DNA of 61,722 nt from Salibacterium salarium (lineage in GTDB: Bacteria; Bacillota; Bacilli; Bacillales; Marinococcaceae): positions 1 through 61,722 of the forward strand of contig NZ_JAUSUM010000005.1 in assembly GCF_030813635.1 (NCBI RefSeq). The letters are read 5' to 3'. The notes beneath the pieces were generated by a model. That model made no database searches. It saw nothing but the letters and a program-made list of their open reading frames with translations, and was not told the DNA's origin. The position numbers and the translations under genes were made by a program. Below are positions 43,530 to 53,003 of this stretch, one piece after another (positions within the stretch are counted from its first letter, which is position 1; every line of letters starts with the position of its first letter).

Positions 43530-43955
43530 TTAGTCTTCTACAGTGATTCCCATACTTCGGGCTGTACCTTCTACCATGCGAATCGCCGCATCTAAATCAG
43601 CTGCGTTAAGATCTGGCATCTTTGTTTCAGCGATTTCGCGCACTTGATCACTTTTTACCGCTGCTACTTTATTAATATGCGGTTCACCAGAACCACTTTC
43701 AATTCCGGCTGCTTTTTTAAGAAGAACTGCAGCAGGCGGAGTTTTTGTTATAAAAGTGAAAGAGCGATCTTCATATACAGAAATTTCAACAGGGATAATC
43801 ATACCTGCATCGTCTGCAGTGCGAGCATTAAACTCTTTACAAAATCCCATAATATTCACACCCGCTTGCCCTAATGCAGGACCTACTGGCGGTGCCGGGT
43901 TTGCTTTTCCGGCAGGAATTTGAAGCTTTACGACTTTCTCGACTTTTTTAGCCAC
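43530..43955 (-). CDS. rplK: 50S ribosomal protein L11
   Basis: A 141-residue L11, the exact B. subtilis length when the GTG at 43955 (then [19 protein letters not shown]) is used; AGGAGG is 9 bases upstream, while an ATG two codons earlier is only 3 away. The proline-rich N-terminal domain needed for the stringent response ([19 protein letters not shown]) and the rRNA-binding C-terminal domain are intact. Confidence 0.97.
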   Translation of the reverse strand: MAKKVEKVVKLQIPAGKANPAPPVGPALGQAGVNIMGFCKEFNARTADDAGMIIPVEISVYEDRSFTFITKTPPAAVLLKKAAGIESGSGEPHINKVAAVKSDQVREIAETKMPDLNAADLDAAIRMVEGTARSMGITVED

Positions 43956-43981
43956 GCACATACACCTCCTTGGTCCGTGAT

Positions 43982-44014
43982 GTGGTTGATCGGACGTTTT
44001 AACGTCCTCCCACT
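43982..44014 (-). promoter_or_regulatory. L1-site-like mRNA element before rplK
   Basis: The transcript reads AGUGGGAGG, then ACGUUAAAACGUCCG and AUCAACCAC. GUGG pairs with CCAC around an inner GGACG/CGUCC stem. It shares the AGUGGGAGG...ACCAC frame with the element before rplA and resembles the 23S L1 site. It lies about 26 bases upstream of the rplK start. Confidence 0.55.
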
Positions 44015-44127
44015 CTTGCAGAAAATAGAACATCTTTCAAGCAGATTGTACTATTTTTTTCGGCTCATGTTATGAGTACGAAACATTAAAATCTTACCAC
44101 TTCAACTAAGCAACTGCAAGAGCTTTT

Positions 44128-44661
44128 TTATATCTTTTCTACTTGATTAAATTCTAGTTCGACCGGTGTTTCCCGTCCAAACATGTTCACGTGCACTTTC
44201 ACTTTCTGTTTTTCAGCATTAATATCTTCTATTGTGCCAGTGAAATCAGAAAATGGACCTTCTTTCACTTTCACAGATTCTTTTAAGTCAAATTCCGTTT
44301 CTGCTTTCGGTTCGTGCTCACCCATCTGCCAAAGAATATGCTCTACTTCTTCCGGCAAAAGCGGAGTTGGTTTAGAACCTGCCCCGGTAGAACCAACAAA
44401 TCCAGTAACACCCGGTGTATTTCGAACGACGTACCACGAGTCATCTGTCATAACCATTTCTACAATTACATAACCTGGGAAGATTTTGCGAGTTACTTGC
44501 TTGGTTTTTCCGTTTTTAACTTCTGTTTCTTCTTCCACCGGAACATAGACGCGGAATATTTTGTCTGTCATTTCCATTGACTCCACGCGTTTTTCAAGAT
44601 TTGTTTTAACTTTATTTTCGTAACCAGAGTACGTGTGTACTACATACCAGTTCATTTCCAT
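44128..44661 (-). CDS. nusG: transcription antitermination/pausing factor NusG
   Basis: A 177-residue NusG with NGN domain (NWYVVHTYSGYENKVKTNLE at about 4-23) and C-terminal KOW domain (about 125-160, KVKEGPFSDFTGTIEDINAE). It binds RNA polymerase and modulates pausing. The nearest GGAGG is about 25 bases before the ATG, so the translation signal is weak or the start is MNWYVV two codons later. Follows secE by 55 bases. Confidence 0.97.
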   Translation of the reverse strand: MEMNWYVVHTYSGYENKVKTNLEKRVESMEMTDKIFRVYVPVEEETEVKNGKTKQVTRKIFPGYVIVEMVMTDDSWYVVRNTPGVTGFVGSTGAGSKPTPLLPEEVEHILWQMGEHEPKAETEFDLKESVKVKEGPFSDFTGTIEDINAEKQKVKVHVNMFGRETPVELEFNQVEKI

Positions 44662-44716
44662 TATTAATCGGACAGTATCGTCCTTCCCTCCTCCTTATCG
44701 GATCCATTCTACTCGT

Positions 44717-44911
44717 TTAATCCAGGAGTAATCGTACAAGCTCAGACAAGCCTAAATCCACGACCGCAAAAAATACGACAAAGAACGCAATTGTGAGAAC
44801 TACCACAATTGTATATTTTGTCAGTTCTTTACGCGTTGGCCACGAAACACGCTTCATTTCCCTTCCGACTTCACGAAGAAACCTCACCGGATTTTTTGTA
44901 CCTTCAGCCAT
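44717..44911 (-). CDS. secE: protein translocase subunit SecE
   Basis: A 64-residue SecE. An amphipathic helix (NPVRFLREVGREMKRVSWPT) is followed by one membrane segment (about 31-55). The SWPTRKEL motif is diagnostic. It clamps SecY in the translocon. Encoded directly before nusG as in most bacteria. Confidence 0.97.
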   Translation of the reverse strand: MAEGTKNPVRFLREVGREMKRVSWPTRKELTKYTIVVVLTIAFFVVFFAVVDLGLSELVRLLLD

Positions 44912-45013
44912 AAAGCCACCTCCAAACCAATTGCACCCATCAAACCTTTGGGAAGCAATGTTTCTCCTCTATCCCATTTCGTTTTATGTTTTACCAATAA
45001 AAAAACAACCGCT

Positions 45014-45160
45014 TTATTTAGTATATAAGATGAAAGTTACGCATTGCAGTGTTTGCAAAACTTCATCATCTCAATGCGGTCTGTCCGTAACTTCTTATTA
45101 TCATTGTATATCGTTTCATTGGCTATACGCATGTCAACGCACTTCCACATCAAGCATAAT
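45014..45160 (-). pseudogene. decayed rpmG (50S ribosomal protein L33) remnant
   Basis: In the slot that holds an rpmG gene in Bacillus (between sigH and secE) one frame reads NDNKKLRTDRIEMMKFCKHC then NA and a stop. This matches the L33 block RLExxKFCKHCN. The expected C-terminal tail ending in TK appears in the next frame and stops at 45014-45016. The N-terminal half is scrambled: KIML and CGS pieces of the usual start are in other frames, with stops between. A strong promoter remains upstream. It is judged a broken gene; a functional L33 must be elsewhere. Confidence 0.7.
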
Positions 45161-45188
45161 TTCTAAAAACCTTTGCATACGCTTGTTC

Positions 45189-45217
45189 ACCATACCACAC
45201 TGTTGAAAGTGTGTCAA
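45189..45217 (-). promoter_or_regulatory. SigA promoter for the rpmG remnant-secE-nusG unit
   Basis: Minus-strand -35 TTGACA (45212-45217), 17-base spacer, -10 TATGGT (45189-45194). It lies after the sigH terminator and before the rpmG remnant, so it probably drives secE-nusG with an approximately 270-base untranslated leader. Confidence 0.8.
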
Positions 45218-45247
45218 TTTAACCCAAATGAAATATTTTCCTTATGT

Positions 45248-45278
45248 ATAAAAGCACCCTGTACTAGGATGCTTTTAT
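45248..45278. terminator. terminator after sigH
   Basis: ATAAAAGCA...TGCTTTTAT hairpin with CC/GG inside; it has T-rich flanks on both strands and lies 45 bases past the sigH stop. Confidence 0.8.
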
Positions 45279-45323
45279 GTAAACGCTTTCTTATGAATTC
45301 CAAAATAGAAGGTCTCTTTTATA

Positions 45324-45974
45324 TTACGAACTGACACTTTTCACCTCAACATACTTCTCAAGTTTGCGCTTCACTCTTTGAAGCGCATTGTCAATCGATT
45401 TGACATGACGTTTCAGCTCATAAGATATCTCTTGGTAAGACCTCCCGTCTACATATAACATCAGAACCTTTTGCTCAAGGTCACTGAGTATTTCGCCTAT
45501 CTTCCATTCAATATCATTAAATTCTTCCCGATTCACAATAAGTTCCTCGGGATTGCTTATATTAGAGGAATAAAGAACATCCAAAAGTGTTCTCTCTGAC
45601 TCCTCTTCATATAAAGGCTTGTCCAATGAAACATACGAATTCAAAGGCATATGCTTTTGTCTGGTTGCGGTTTTAATAGCCGTAATAATCTGTCTTGTAA
45701 TGCACAGTTCTGCAAAAGCCCTAAAAGAAGACAGCTTGTCTCCTTTATAGTCTCTAATCGCTTTATACAAACCGATCATACCTTCTTGGACAATGTCTTC
45801 GTGGTCTCCTCCAATAAGGAAATAGGAGCGTGCTTTTGCCCGGACAAAGTTCTTGTACTTATTAATAAGAAACTCTAATGCAGCACCATCACCTAAGTTA
45901 ACATTTTCAACCAAAGTTTCATCTTCTGCTTTACTAAAGTACTGATGACCCGTTTCTTTGAGGTCTAGACCCAA
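45324..45974 (-). CDS. sigH: RNA polymerase sigma-H factor
   Basis: A 216-residue sigma factor for post-exponential and early sporulation genes. TTG start at 45974 is chosen from GGAGGG 6 bases upstream and the family length (218). Region 2 (FVRAKARSYFLIGGDHEDIV, QEGMIGLYKAIRDYKG) and the C-terminal helix-turn-helix (DGRSYQEISYELKRHVKSID) are intact. It has its own SigA promoter and a terminator. Confidence 0.95.
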   Translation of the reverse strand: MGLDLKETGHQYFSKAEDETLVENVNLGDGAALEFLINKYKNFVRAKARSYFLIGGDHEDIVQEGMIGLYKAIRDYKGDKLSSFRAFAELCITRQIITAIKTATRQKHMPLNSYVSLDKPLYEEESERTLLDVLYSSNISNPEELIVNREEFNDIEWKIGEILSDLEQKVLMLYVDGRSYQEISYELKRHVKSIDNALQRVKRKLEKYVEVKSVSS

Positions 45975-46026
45975 TACAATCCCTCCGCCCTTGACTGATT
46001 GTAGATTGTATGAAAGATATAAAAAC

Positions 46027-46056
46027 ATTATATAGCACTATTTATAAAAGCGTCAA
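46027..46056 (-). promoter_or_regulatory. SigA promoter of sigH
   Basis: Minus-strand -35 TTGACG (46051-46056), 18-base spacer, -10 TATAAT (46027-46032), in the rae1-sigH gap. In B. subtilis the sigH promoter is repressed by AbrB; no AbrB site can be recognised by eye. Confidence 0.75.
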
Positions 46057-46060
46057 TAGC

Positions 46061-46573
46061 TCAACGGTCGCCTCGACGCCATTTGTCAAAAATTTCAGCT
46101 ATTTCTTTGGAAAGGGGAATATTCGACATATTTTCAGGTTTTGTTTGCTTAGCTACTTCACGCGTTATATTTTGCTCAACTATTCCCATCTCGACCCGGA
46201 GCTCAGGCGCTGATTTTCGCAGTGCTCCACTTCCAAACGTTAGAGACTGTTCAGCATAATCCGATGTCGCTACATGAACACGCGTTTCTATGTTTTTTAA
46301 TTCTCCCACCAGTTTTTCTATTCTTTCATCAGCTGTTTCATTTTCCCTTGTATAAATAATATCGACAAGAAAGTCCTTATATTTACCGCCTACACCCTCT
46401 ACCATATGAGCATCAAATACAATTTTGATTTCCCAGCCATTATATGCCTGATATTCCGCCATCTTTTGTATCAAACGGTCTCTTGCTCCCGCCAAATCTG
46501 TGTCTCTTAACTCTTTTAATTCCGGCCAATCCCCAATGATGTTATATCCATCTACAAGTAATATATCTTTCAT
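46061..46573 (-). CDS. rae1: Rae1-type NYN-domain ribonuclease (YacP)
   Basis: A 170-residue NYN/PIN-fold nuclease. MKDILLVDGYNIIGDWPEL carries the first catalytic Asp, with further acids in VFDAHMVEG and VATSDYAEQ. The B. subtilis homologue cuts mRNA in the ribosomal A site. It begins one base after the rlmB stop and is co-transcribed with cysE-cysS-mrnC-rlmB. Confidence 0.9.
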   Translation of the reverse strand: MKDILLVDGYNIIGDWPELKELRDTDLAGARDRLIQKMAEYQAYNGWEIKIVFDAHMVEGVGGKYKDFLVDIIYTRENETADERIEKLVGELKNIETRVHVATSDYAEQSLTFGSGALRKSAPELRVEMGIVEQNITREVAKQTKPENMSNIPLSKEIAEIFDKWRRGDR

Positions 46574-46574
46574 A

Positions 46575-47324
46575 CTATATGCTTCCTAACGAGCGACGTT
46601 TTCGGTACACCTCATACATGAGAAGTGACGCTGCAACAGAAGCATTTAATGAGGTGACATGTCCTTCCATTGGAATCGTTAATAAAAAGTCGCATTTTTC
46701 TTTTACGATACGGCTCATTCCTTTTCCTTCACTGCCGATGACAATACCAAGTGGCATAGTGGCATCCCATTGCCGGTAATCTTCTTTTCCGTCCCCATCC
46801 GTTCCAGCTATCCATAAACCTCTTGTCTTTAGTTCTTCTATGGACCGGGCCATATTAGTTACTCTCACGACCGGAACGTGTTCCACTGCTCCGGTAGAAG
46901 ATTTCGCCACAGCTTGTGTTAAACCAACAGATCTGCGCTTTGGAATAATGACACCATGAGCGCCAGCCGCATCAGCTGTTCTTAATATGGACCCGAGGTT
47001 ATGAGGATCTGCAATCTCATCGAGCAAAAGAATAAATGGATCTTCATTTCTTTCAGTAGCTTTGTCAAACAAGTCATCTATTTCCGCATAATGATAAGCT
47101 GCTACAGAAGCTACTACACCTTGATGGCGGGACGTTCCCGTCAGATCATCTAGTTTCTTTCGAGGAACGGTTTGTGTGACAACTCCATTTTGTTTGGCTA
47201 ATTGTTGCAACTGTTTCATAGATCCTTTCCCTGCGCCTTCAATTAGCCAAAGTTTATTGATCGGTCTTTCTGATTTTAGTGCTTCTAAAACAGTATTTTT
47301 ACCGTATATCCATTCCTCACTCAT
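46575..47324 (-). CDS. rlmB: 23S rRNA (guanosine-2'-O-) methyltransferase RlmB
   Basis: A 249-residue SPOUT enzyme modifying the G2251 equivalent in the P loop of 23S rRNA. The N-terminal L30e-like domain (about 5-75) and the SpoU motifs ([47 protein letters not shown]) are clear. ATG at 47324 with AAGGAG 8 bases ahead; it overlaps the mrnC end by 8 bases. Confidence 0.95.
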   Translation of the reverse strand: MSEEWIYGKNTVLEALKSERPINKLWLIEGAGKGSMKQLQQLAKQNGVVTQTVPRKKLDDLTGTSRHQGVVASVAAYHYAEIDDLFDKATERNEDPFILLLDEIADPHNLGSILRTADAAGAHGVIIPKRRSVGLTQAVAKSSTGAVEHVPVVRVTNMARSIEELKTRGLWIAGTDGDGKEDYRQWDATMPLGIVIGSEGKGMSRIVKEKCDFLLTIPMEGHVTSLNASVAASLLMYEVYRKRRSLGSI

Positions 47325-47736
47325 CCTCTTCACTCCTTGCCAGTGTTTCTATAGCATATTCTACGATTTGTTCAAGGCGCTCTGCTTCTCCAAGAAAATA
47401 TAAATACCCCAGCAGAGCTTCAAATGCTGTGCTATACCGATATGTGTTTTGATCGGTATTCTTTGGCACAGTCCCAGATTTTGCGTTTCGGCCACGCCTA
47501 GCAACAGCTTCTTCCCCCTCCATTAACATACCGCTTTCTAAAAGAGCGTGCATGACCGTTGCTTGAGCATAGGCAGATACAAAAGAAGTAGCGCTGCGAT
47601 GAAGTAAATGAGGACGGACACGACCTGTTGCAATAAGATAATGGCGGATATGTTGGTCATAAACTGCGTCTCCCATGTAAGCTAGCGCTAAGGCATTTAG
47701 TTGTCTTGCATCTACTTTAGTCTCTTTATAACTCAT
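47317..47736 (-). CDS. mrnC: Mini-ribonuclease III
   Basis: A 139-residue RNase III domain without a dsRNA-binding domain, which matures 23S rRNA in Bacillus. The signature [19 protein letters not shown] and the downstream [11 protein letters not shown] supply the acidic catalytic residues. The ATG at 47736 begins just after the cysS stop. A TTG six codons earlier would overlap cysS and is less likely. Confidence 0.95.
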   Translation of the reverse strand: MSYKETKVDARQLNALALAYMGDAVYDQHIRHYLIATGRVRPHLLHRSATSFVSAYAQATVMHALLESGMLMEGEEAVARRGRNAKSGTVPKNTDQNTYRYSTAFEALLGYLYFLGEAERLEQIVEYAIETLARSEEDE

Positions 47737-47738
47737 AA

Positions 47739-49136
47739 CTATTCTCTCTTCCAACGAGTGCCTTGCGGCGTATCTTCTAAAATAATTCCTCGTTCTTTTA
47801 AATCATCTCTAATTTCATCTGCTCTTGCAAAATTCCGATGCTTACGTGCTTCCACACGTTCTTCGATTAATGCTTCAATCTCTTCATCCAGCATCTCTTC
47901 AGCCGCTTCCACTTTAATATCTAGTGCATTTCCAATTTCAACAATAGCGTTCAAGAATAGCTGAAGGACTTGCTTGGACGAATGCGTTTCTTCAAGATAC
48001 CGATTGGCTAACTTCACCAGATCAAATAACACACTTATACCATTTGCACTGTTAAAGTCATCATCCATTTCTTTAATAAAAGCGTCTTTGTGTTGTTCAA
48101 TCTCTTCAGGCCAACTATTGATTTGTCCAAAATCTGCAGATTCTTTACGTCGATGCTTCAAGTTGTTGACTGTCGTTTGGATACGCTCCAAACTATTTTT
48201 GGCACTCATCAGCAGTTCTTCATTGAAATTGAGCGGACTCCGATAGTGTGATTGAAGCATAAAAAATCGAACAACTTCAGGACGGTGCTGCTGAATAATG
48301 TCATGTACAAGAACAAAGTTCCCTAACGATTTAGACATCTTTTCATTATCGATTTGGATATAACCGTTGTGCATCCAATATTTCGCCATCTCCTGCTCAT
48401 TCAATGCTTCCGATTGAGCTATCTCATTCTCATGATGAGGAAACGACAAATCTTGCCCGCCCGCGTGAATATCTATCGTATCTCCTAAATATTTTTTCAC
48501 CATAGCCGAGCATTCAATATGCCATCCCGGACGTCCAAATCCCCACGGACTTTCCCAAGCAATTTCTCCTTCTTTAGCAGCCTTCCAAAGTGTGAAATCA
48601 AGGGCGCTTTGTTTCTTTTCATCTACTTCAATTCTTGCACCCATTTGCAAATCATGTATGGATTGGGACGATAGTTTACCGTAATCCTTAAAAGACTTTG
48701 TCGAAAAATAAACGTCTCCGTCTGCTTCATACGCGAAACCTTTTTCAACAAGAGCTTCAATAAAGGCGATAATATCCGGCATTGTTTCTGTCACCCGTGG
48801 ATGCAAGTCAGCCTTATCTACATTCAATGCTCCAGTATCTTGATAATAAGCTTCTATGAATCGTTCGGCTAATACGGGGACTTCTTCTCCAAGTTCTTTA
48901 GCAGCATTCATTATTTTGTCATCTACATCTGTAAAATTAGACACATAGAAAACGTCATATCCTCTATACTGTAAATATTTCCGGACCATATCAAAAACAA
49001 TAGCAGGACGAGCATTTCCAATGTGTATATAATTATACACAGTCGGACCGCAAACATACATTTTCACTTTATTACCAGAGAGAGGCTGGAACGTTTCTTT
49101 TTTTCGAGACAACGTATTATATAATGTAATGGCCAT
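47739..49136 (-). CDS. cysS: cysteinyl-tRNA synthetase
   Basis: A 465-residue class I synthetase. HIGH-type motif HIGNAR, zinc ligands including the Cys of [11 protein letters not shown] and the [10 protein letters not shown] His/Glu pair, and KMSKSLGN are present. It directly follows cysE (adjacent stop and start) and is controlled with it by the cysteine T-box. Confidence 0.98.
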   Translation of the reverse strand: MAITLYNTLSRKKETFQPLSGNKVKMYVCGPTVYNYIHIGNARPAIVFDMVRKYLQYRGYDVFYVSNFTDVDDKIMNAAKELGEEVPVLAERFIEAYYQDTGALNVDKADLHPRVTETMPDIIAFIEALVEKGFAYEADGDVYFSTKSFKDYGKLSSQSIHDLQMGARIEVDEKKQSALDFTLWKAAKEGEIAWESPWGFGRPGWHIECSAMVKKYLGDTIDIHAGGQDLSFPHHENEIAQSEALNEQEMAKYWMHNGYIQIDNEKMSKSLGNFVLVHDIIQQHRPEVVRFFMLQSHYRSPLNFNEELLMSAKNSLERIQTTVNNLKHRRKESADFGQINSWPEEIEQHKDAFIKEMDDDFNSANGISVLFDLVKLANRYLEETHSSKQVLQLFLNAIVEIGNALDIKVEAAEEMLDEEIEALIEERVEARKHRNFARADEIRDDLKERGIILEDTPQGTRWKRE

Positions 49137-49799
49137 TTATTCATCTGTCCCTTCATTTTTCTTATCTTTATATTGCGCCAATTCACTTTTTAATTCTGCA
49201 ATTTCTTTCTCCAGTTCTTTAAACTTGTCTGACACTGGATCTGGGAGCAAATGATGATCCAAGTCATTTTTTTCTACTTTGACCCCATCCTGAACCACCA
49301 CTTTACCTGGAATACCGACCACAGTGGAATTAGGCGGAACCTCTTTTAAAACAACAGAACCAGCTCCTATTCTCGAGTGGCTGCCGATTGTCATAGAACC
49401 AAGTATTTTCGCGCCGGTAGCGATAAGAACGTTATCTTCAATCGTCGGATGACGTTTCCCTTTTTCTTTCCCCGTTCCGCCAAGGGTGACTCCTTGATAT
49501 ATGGTGACGTTGTCTTTTATTTCACATGTTTCCCCAATAACTACTCCCATGCCGTGGTCGATAAAAAGGCGTTGACCGATAACTGCTCCCGGATGAATTT
49601 CAATACCTGTAAAAAAACGACTGATTTGTGATAATAAACGTCCTAAAAAATACATTTTTTTCTTCCAAAGCCAGTGAGCAATACGGTGTGCCCAGATGGC
49701 GTGTACCCCGGCATATGTCAAGACTACTTCCAGTCTGCTGCGGGCAGCAGGATCTTGATCGAACACAACATCTATATCACTCTTAAACGTCTTCCACAT
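49137..49799 (-). CDS. cysE: serine O-acetyltransferase
   Basis: A 220-residue hexapeptide-repeat enzyme making O-acetylserine for cysteine synthesis. The left-handed beta-helix ([43 protein letters not shown]) contains the active His and Asp. The ATG at 49799 follows GGAGAGGAGTG. A charged C-terminal tail ([15 protein letters not shown]) forms a short coiled coil. Located downstream of the T-box. Confidence 0.97.
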   Translation of the reverse strand: MWKTFKSDIDVVFDQDPAARSRLEVVLTYAGVHAIWAHRIAHWLWKKKMYFLGRLLSQISRFFTGIEIHPGAVIGQRLFIDHGMGVVIGETCEIKDNVTIYQGVTLGGTGKEKGKRHPTIEDNVLIATGAKILGSMTIGSHSRIGAGSVVLKEVPPNSTVVGIPGKVVVQDGVKVEKNDLDHHLLPDPVSDKFKELEKEIAELKSELAQYKDKKNEGTDE

Positions 49800-49891
49800 G
49801 TTTCTTTCACTCCTCTCCACTGGTCATAGGATAGTGGTTTTCCCTTCTTGACGACATGTCACTATATTATTATGGAAGCAGGATTCTTTAT

Positions 49892-50145
49892 TAAAAAAAT
49901 AATAGCGCCTCCGTGCCGTTACGCACAGAGACGCTTATAGCGCGGTTCCACTCTGTTTAAAAAGAACATTACCCTAACGTTCTTTTTCCCTTCCTTCGAT
50001 AACGGCGATTCACCGCTCCTGCCTACTTTTTTTCAACAGGAGACTCAGGGATGCATATTCAAAATGCTTCTCCCAAAATCACTCTCAGCCTCCATGATTC
50101 TCTCTGTGTGGAAGAGGGCATTCCTACTTTTTCCCGTCCATGTGT
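49892..50145 (-). promoter_or_regulatory. T-box riboswitch, cysteine-type, controlling cysE-cysS
   Basis: The transcript contains the T-box AGAGTGGAACCGCG (49941-49954, complement shown on minus) followed by a terminator: GCGTCTCTGTGCG pairs with CGGCACGGAGGCGC and ends in a T-run (49892-49936). Upstream, stem I contains GAATATGCATCC, giving UGC (Cys) followed by A as the likely specifier. Uncharged tRNA-Cys would favour the antiterminator. It occupies nearly the whole gltX-cysE gap. Confidence 0.92.
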
Positions 50146-50160
50146 TTTCTTATGAATTTT

Positions 50161-51621
50161 TTATTGCTTCACTGCTTCTTCTAATCGGGCTTGCACAACA
50201 CTTTCTCCTAGTAAAGCTATTGCTTGCGGGAGTTCGGGTCCGTGTGTTTGCCCAGTAACCGCTACGCGAATTGGCATAAATAATTGTTTTCCTTTTTGAC
50301 CGGTAGCCTTTTGTGTTGCTTTTATTGCTGCTTTTATCTCTGCCGGTTCAAATGCTGATAGATCTTTTAATTCTTTGGAAAACTGTTCTAATACTTCCGG
50401 AACCTGTTCTCCGGATAACACTTCTCTTGCTTCTTCATTATATGTTATTTCTCTTTGAAAGAACAACTCTGTTAAAGTCGTAATTTCTGCTGCGTAGTGC
50501 ATCTGTTCTTGATAAATAGAGATTAACTTTTCCACCCACTCATATTGCTCTTGGTCTAATGACTCTGGCAGTTTGTTTTCCTTTTGTAAATGAGGGATAG
50601 CAAGTTCAGTCAGACGTTTTATATCTGCTTCTTTCACGTATTGATTATTCATCCAAGCTAATTTATCCGTGTCAAATACTGCAGGAGCTTTGGATACACG
50701 CTCTAATGAAAATTGTTCTTTTAACTCTTCGATAGTAAACAATTCTTCTTCACCTACCGGGGACCATCCAAGTAAGGCTAGGAAGTTAACAATTGCTTCC
50801 GGCAAATAGCCAAGCTCTTTATATTGCTCGACAAATTGCATGATTGATTCATCTCGTTTACTCATTTTTTGCCGATCTGGGTTTAAAATGAGTGAAGCGT
50901 GAGCAAACATTGGTTTTTCCCAACCGAACGCTTCAAATACTAACGCTTGTCTTGGCGCATTAGAAAGGTGCTCTTCCCCACGAATCACATGGCTTATTTT
51001 CATCAAATAATCATCCACCACAACAGCAAAGTTGTAGGTTGGAATGCCGTCTTTACGTGCAATAACAAAGTCACCGATATCATCTGTTTCAAAGGTGACA
51101 TCTCCTCTTACTGCATCGTTAACTAACACACTTTTCCCTTCTGGAACACGGAAACGAACAACAGGTTTAATCCCTTTGTCCTCATATACTTGTCGTTGTT
51201 CAGGAGTCAAATCCCGGTCCCGTCCGCTGTATTTCGGAGCTTCTCCCCTTGCCATTTGCGCTTCACGTTCTTCTTGAAGTTCTTCTTCAGTCATGTAATC
51301 GTAATACGCACTTCCATCATCCAATAGCTTCTGTAAATAGGTTTCATATATATCGAGACGTTCCATGCAACGGTAAGGAGCGTAAGGACCGCCTATGTCC
51401 ATACTTTCATCCCAGTCGATACCAAGCCATTGCAGACTTTCCATTAACTTTTCCGTCGCATCTTCAACATTCCGTGCTTGATCGGTGTCTTCTATTCTTA
51501 TAATAAATTTACCGCCCTGGCTTCTGGCAAAAAGATAATTAAACAAAGCAGAACGGGCCCCTCCAATATGAAGATGTCCTGTTGGACTGGGCGCAAAACG
51601 AACTCTTACTTCTTGACTCAT
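50161..51621 (-). CDS. gltX: glutamyl-tRNA synthetase (non-discriminating type expected)
   Basis: A 486-residue class I synthetase. [20 protein letters not shown] has the HIGH motif and KMSKRDES the KMSKS motif. In Bacillus the enzyme also charges tRNA-Gln and relies on GatCAB; this is expected by lineage, not shown. Start ATG at 51621 is favoured by family alignment ([14 protein letters not shown]); a start three codons earlier is possible. Confidence 0.97.
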   Translation of the reverse strand: MSQEVRVRFAPSPTGHLHIGGARSALFNYLFARSQGGKFIIRIEDTDQARNVEDATEKLMESLQWLGIDWDESMDIGGPYAPYRCMERLDIYETYLQKLLDDGSAYYDYMTEEELQEEREAQMARGEAPKYSGRDRDLTPEQRQVYEDKGIKPVVRFRVPEGKSVLVNDAVRGDVTFETDDIGDFVIARKDGIPTYNFAVVVDDYLMKISHVIRGEEHLSNAPRQALVFEAFGWEKPMFAHASLILNPDRQKMSKRDESIMQFVEQYKELGYLPEAIVNFLALLGWSPVGEEELFTIEELKEQFSLERVSKAPAVFDTDKLAWMNNQYVKEADIKRLTELAIPHLQKENKLPESLDQEQYEWVEKLISIYQEQMHYAAEITTLTELFFQREITYNEEAREVLSGEQVPEVLEQFSKELKDLSAFEPAEIKAAIKATQKATGQKGKQLFMPIRVAVTGQTHGPELPQAIALLGESVVQARLEEAVKQ

Positions 51622-51714
51622 TTTTCTCAACCTTCCATTTTAAAATTTATTATATTCATTACGTATTCATGCCACCATTATGTTAGGAACTCATTATATC
51701 ATGTAAAGGAAAAG

Positions 51715-52191
51715 CTACGCGAAGGATTCCAAAAGCACTACAGCGTGGGATGCAATCCCCTCTTCTCTCCCTGTAAACCCCAATCTTTCTGTCGTCGTAG
51801 CTTTAACGTTTACCTGCGATTCATCGGCTTCCAGTACAACAGCTATATTTTTTTTCATATCATCAATAAATGGAGCCATTTTCGGTTTCTCTGCCAAAAT
51901 CGTACAATCTATGTTGCCCAATTTATATCCTTTATCTTTTACTAGTTGATATACTTGCCGCAATAAATCGGAGGAATCCATATCTTTATAGGCTGGGTCT
52001 GTATCCGGGAAATGCTTGCCGATATCCCGCCCTCCAACAGCCCCTAATAAAGCATCCGCCGCGGCGTGCAGTAAGACATCAGCGTCCGAGTGTCCAGTCA
52101 GTCCTTGATGGTGAGGGATGTCCACCCCTCCTATAATGAGCGGCCGATCTGTTGTAAATGCGTGCACATCAAATCCATGCCCTATTCTCAC
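51715..52191 (-). CDS. ispF: 2-C-methyl-D-erythritol 2,4-cyclodiphosphate synthase
   Basis: A 158-residue MEP-pathway enzyme. The metal ligands are in GHGFDVHAF (Asp8, His10) and the [10 protein letters not shown] block; [17 protein letters not shown] closes the fold. Its start overlaps the ispD stop by 4 bases, so the two consecutive-pathway genes are coupled. Confidence 0.98.
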   Translation of the reverse strand: MRIGHGFDVHAFTTDRPLIIGGVDIPHHQGLTGHSDADVLLHAAADALLGAVGGRDIGKHFPDTDPAYKDMDSSDLLRQVYQLVKDKGYKLGNIDCTILAEKPKMAPFIDDMKKNIAVVLEADESQVNVKATTTERLGFTGREEGIASHAVVLLESFA

Positions 52192-52883
52192 TGGACCTTC
52201 CCCCTTTTTCGTTTTTTTAAAATCGCCTTAGCAATGATCATGTCCTCTGGAGTAGTCAGTTTTATATTATCATATCCGCCTTCTACTATATGTACAGGTA
52301 AATTCATGCGTTCTACCAGACTGGTATCATCGGTACCCTTAAATTCATCTTCATCTGCTTTACAATAAGCGTCATAAACAACCGGAAATTGAAAAGCCTG
52401 AGGCGTTTGTACAGACCAAATACTCGAACGCTCAATCGTTTCTGTCACGATGCCTTCTTCCACTTTTTTTACCGTATCCTTCATTCTCACACCAAGTACA
52501 GCCGCTCCTTGAGTCGCTGCTTTTTCTACAAGTTCATGAATGTGATTTATTGTAACGAACGGACGAGCCCCATCGTGAACAAGAACAAGCTCGCTGTCTC
52601 TTAGCTGCTTCAGCCCCTCAAAAACACTATCTTGTCTTTCTTTCCCGCCTGCTACAATGGTTTCCACTTTCGTTATGTTCCATTCTTGGAATAATGCCTC
52701 CATGGGTCCCGTTTCGTAATCGTTCGCTACGACAACCATTTGCTCGCACCATGGATCATTTTCAAAAATAGATACTGTATGTATGATTAATGGACGATCA
52801 TCGAGCATTAAAAACTGTTTATTTTGTCCTGCTTGCATCCTTGTTCCTTGTCCTGCTGCCGGTATAACGACTGTATATTTCAT
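52188..52883 (-). CDS. ispD: 2-C-methyl-D-erythritol 4-phosphate cytidylyltransferase
   Basis: A 231-residue nucleotidyltransferase: [17 protein letters not shown] is the CTP-binding loop, with [11 protein letters not shown] and TVKKVEEG following. It makes CDP-methylerythritol for isoprenoids. Transcribed with ispF after the yacL terminator. Confidence 0.98.
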   Translation of the reverse strand: MKYTVVIPAAGQGTRMQAGQNKQFLMLDDRPLIIHTVSIFENDPWCEQMVVVANDYETGPMEALFQEWNITKVETIVAGGKERQDSVFEGLKQLRDSELVLVHDGARPFVTINHIHELVEKAATQGAAVLGVRMKDTVKKVEEGIVTETIERSSIWSVQTPQAFQFPVVYDAYCKADEDEFKGTDDTSLVERMNLPVHIVEGGYDNIKLTTPEDMIIAKAILKKRKRGKVQ

Positions 52884-52961
52884 AATACCTCTCCAATATT
52901 TAAACTCGTTCTAATGTCAGGCTCTTTTATCATACACTCGATAGCTATTTAGAGGCAACAT

Positions 52962-52992
52962 AAAAACCCCCGTCATTTTCAGACAGGGGTTT
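52962..52992 (-). terminator. terminator after yacL
   Basis: On the minus strand AAACCCCTGTC pairs with GACGGGGGTTT and continues into TTTAT, about 12 bases after the yacL stop. Confidence 0.85.
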
Positions 52993-53003
52993 AGTAATAA
53001 GGG

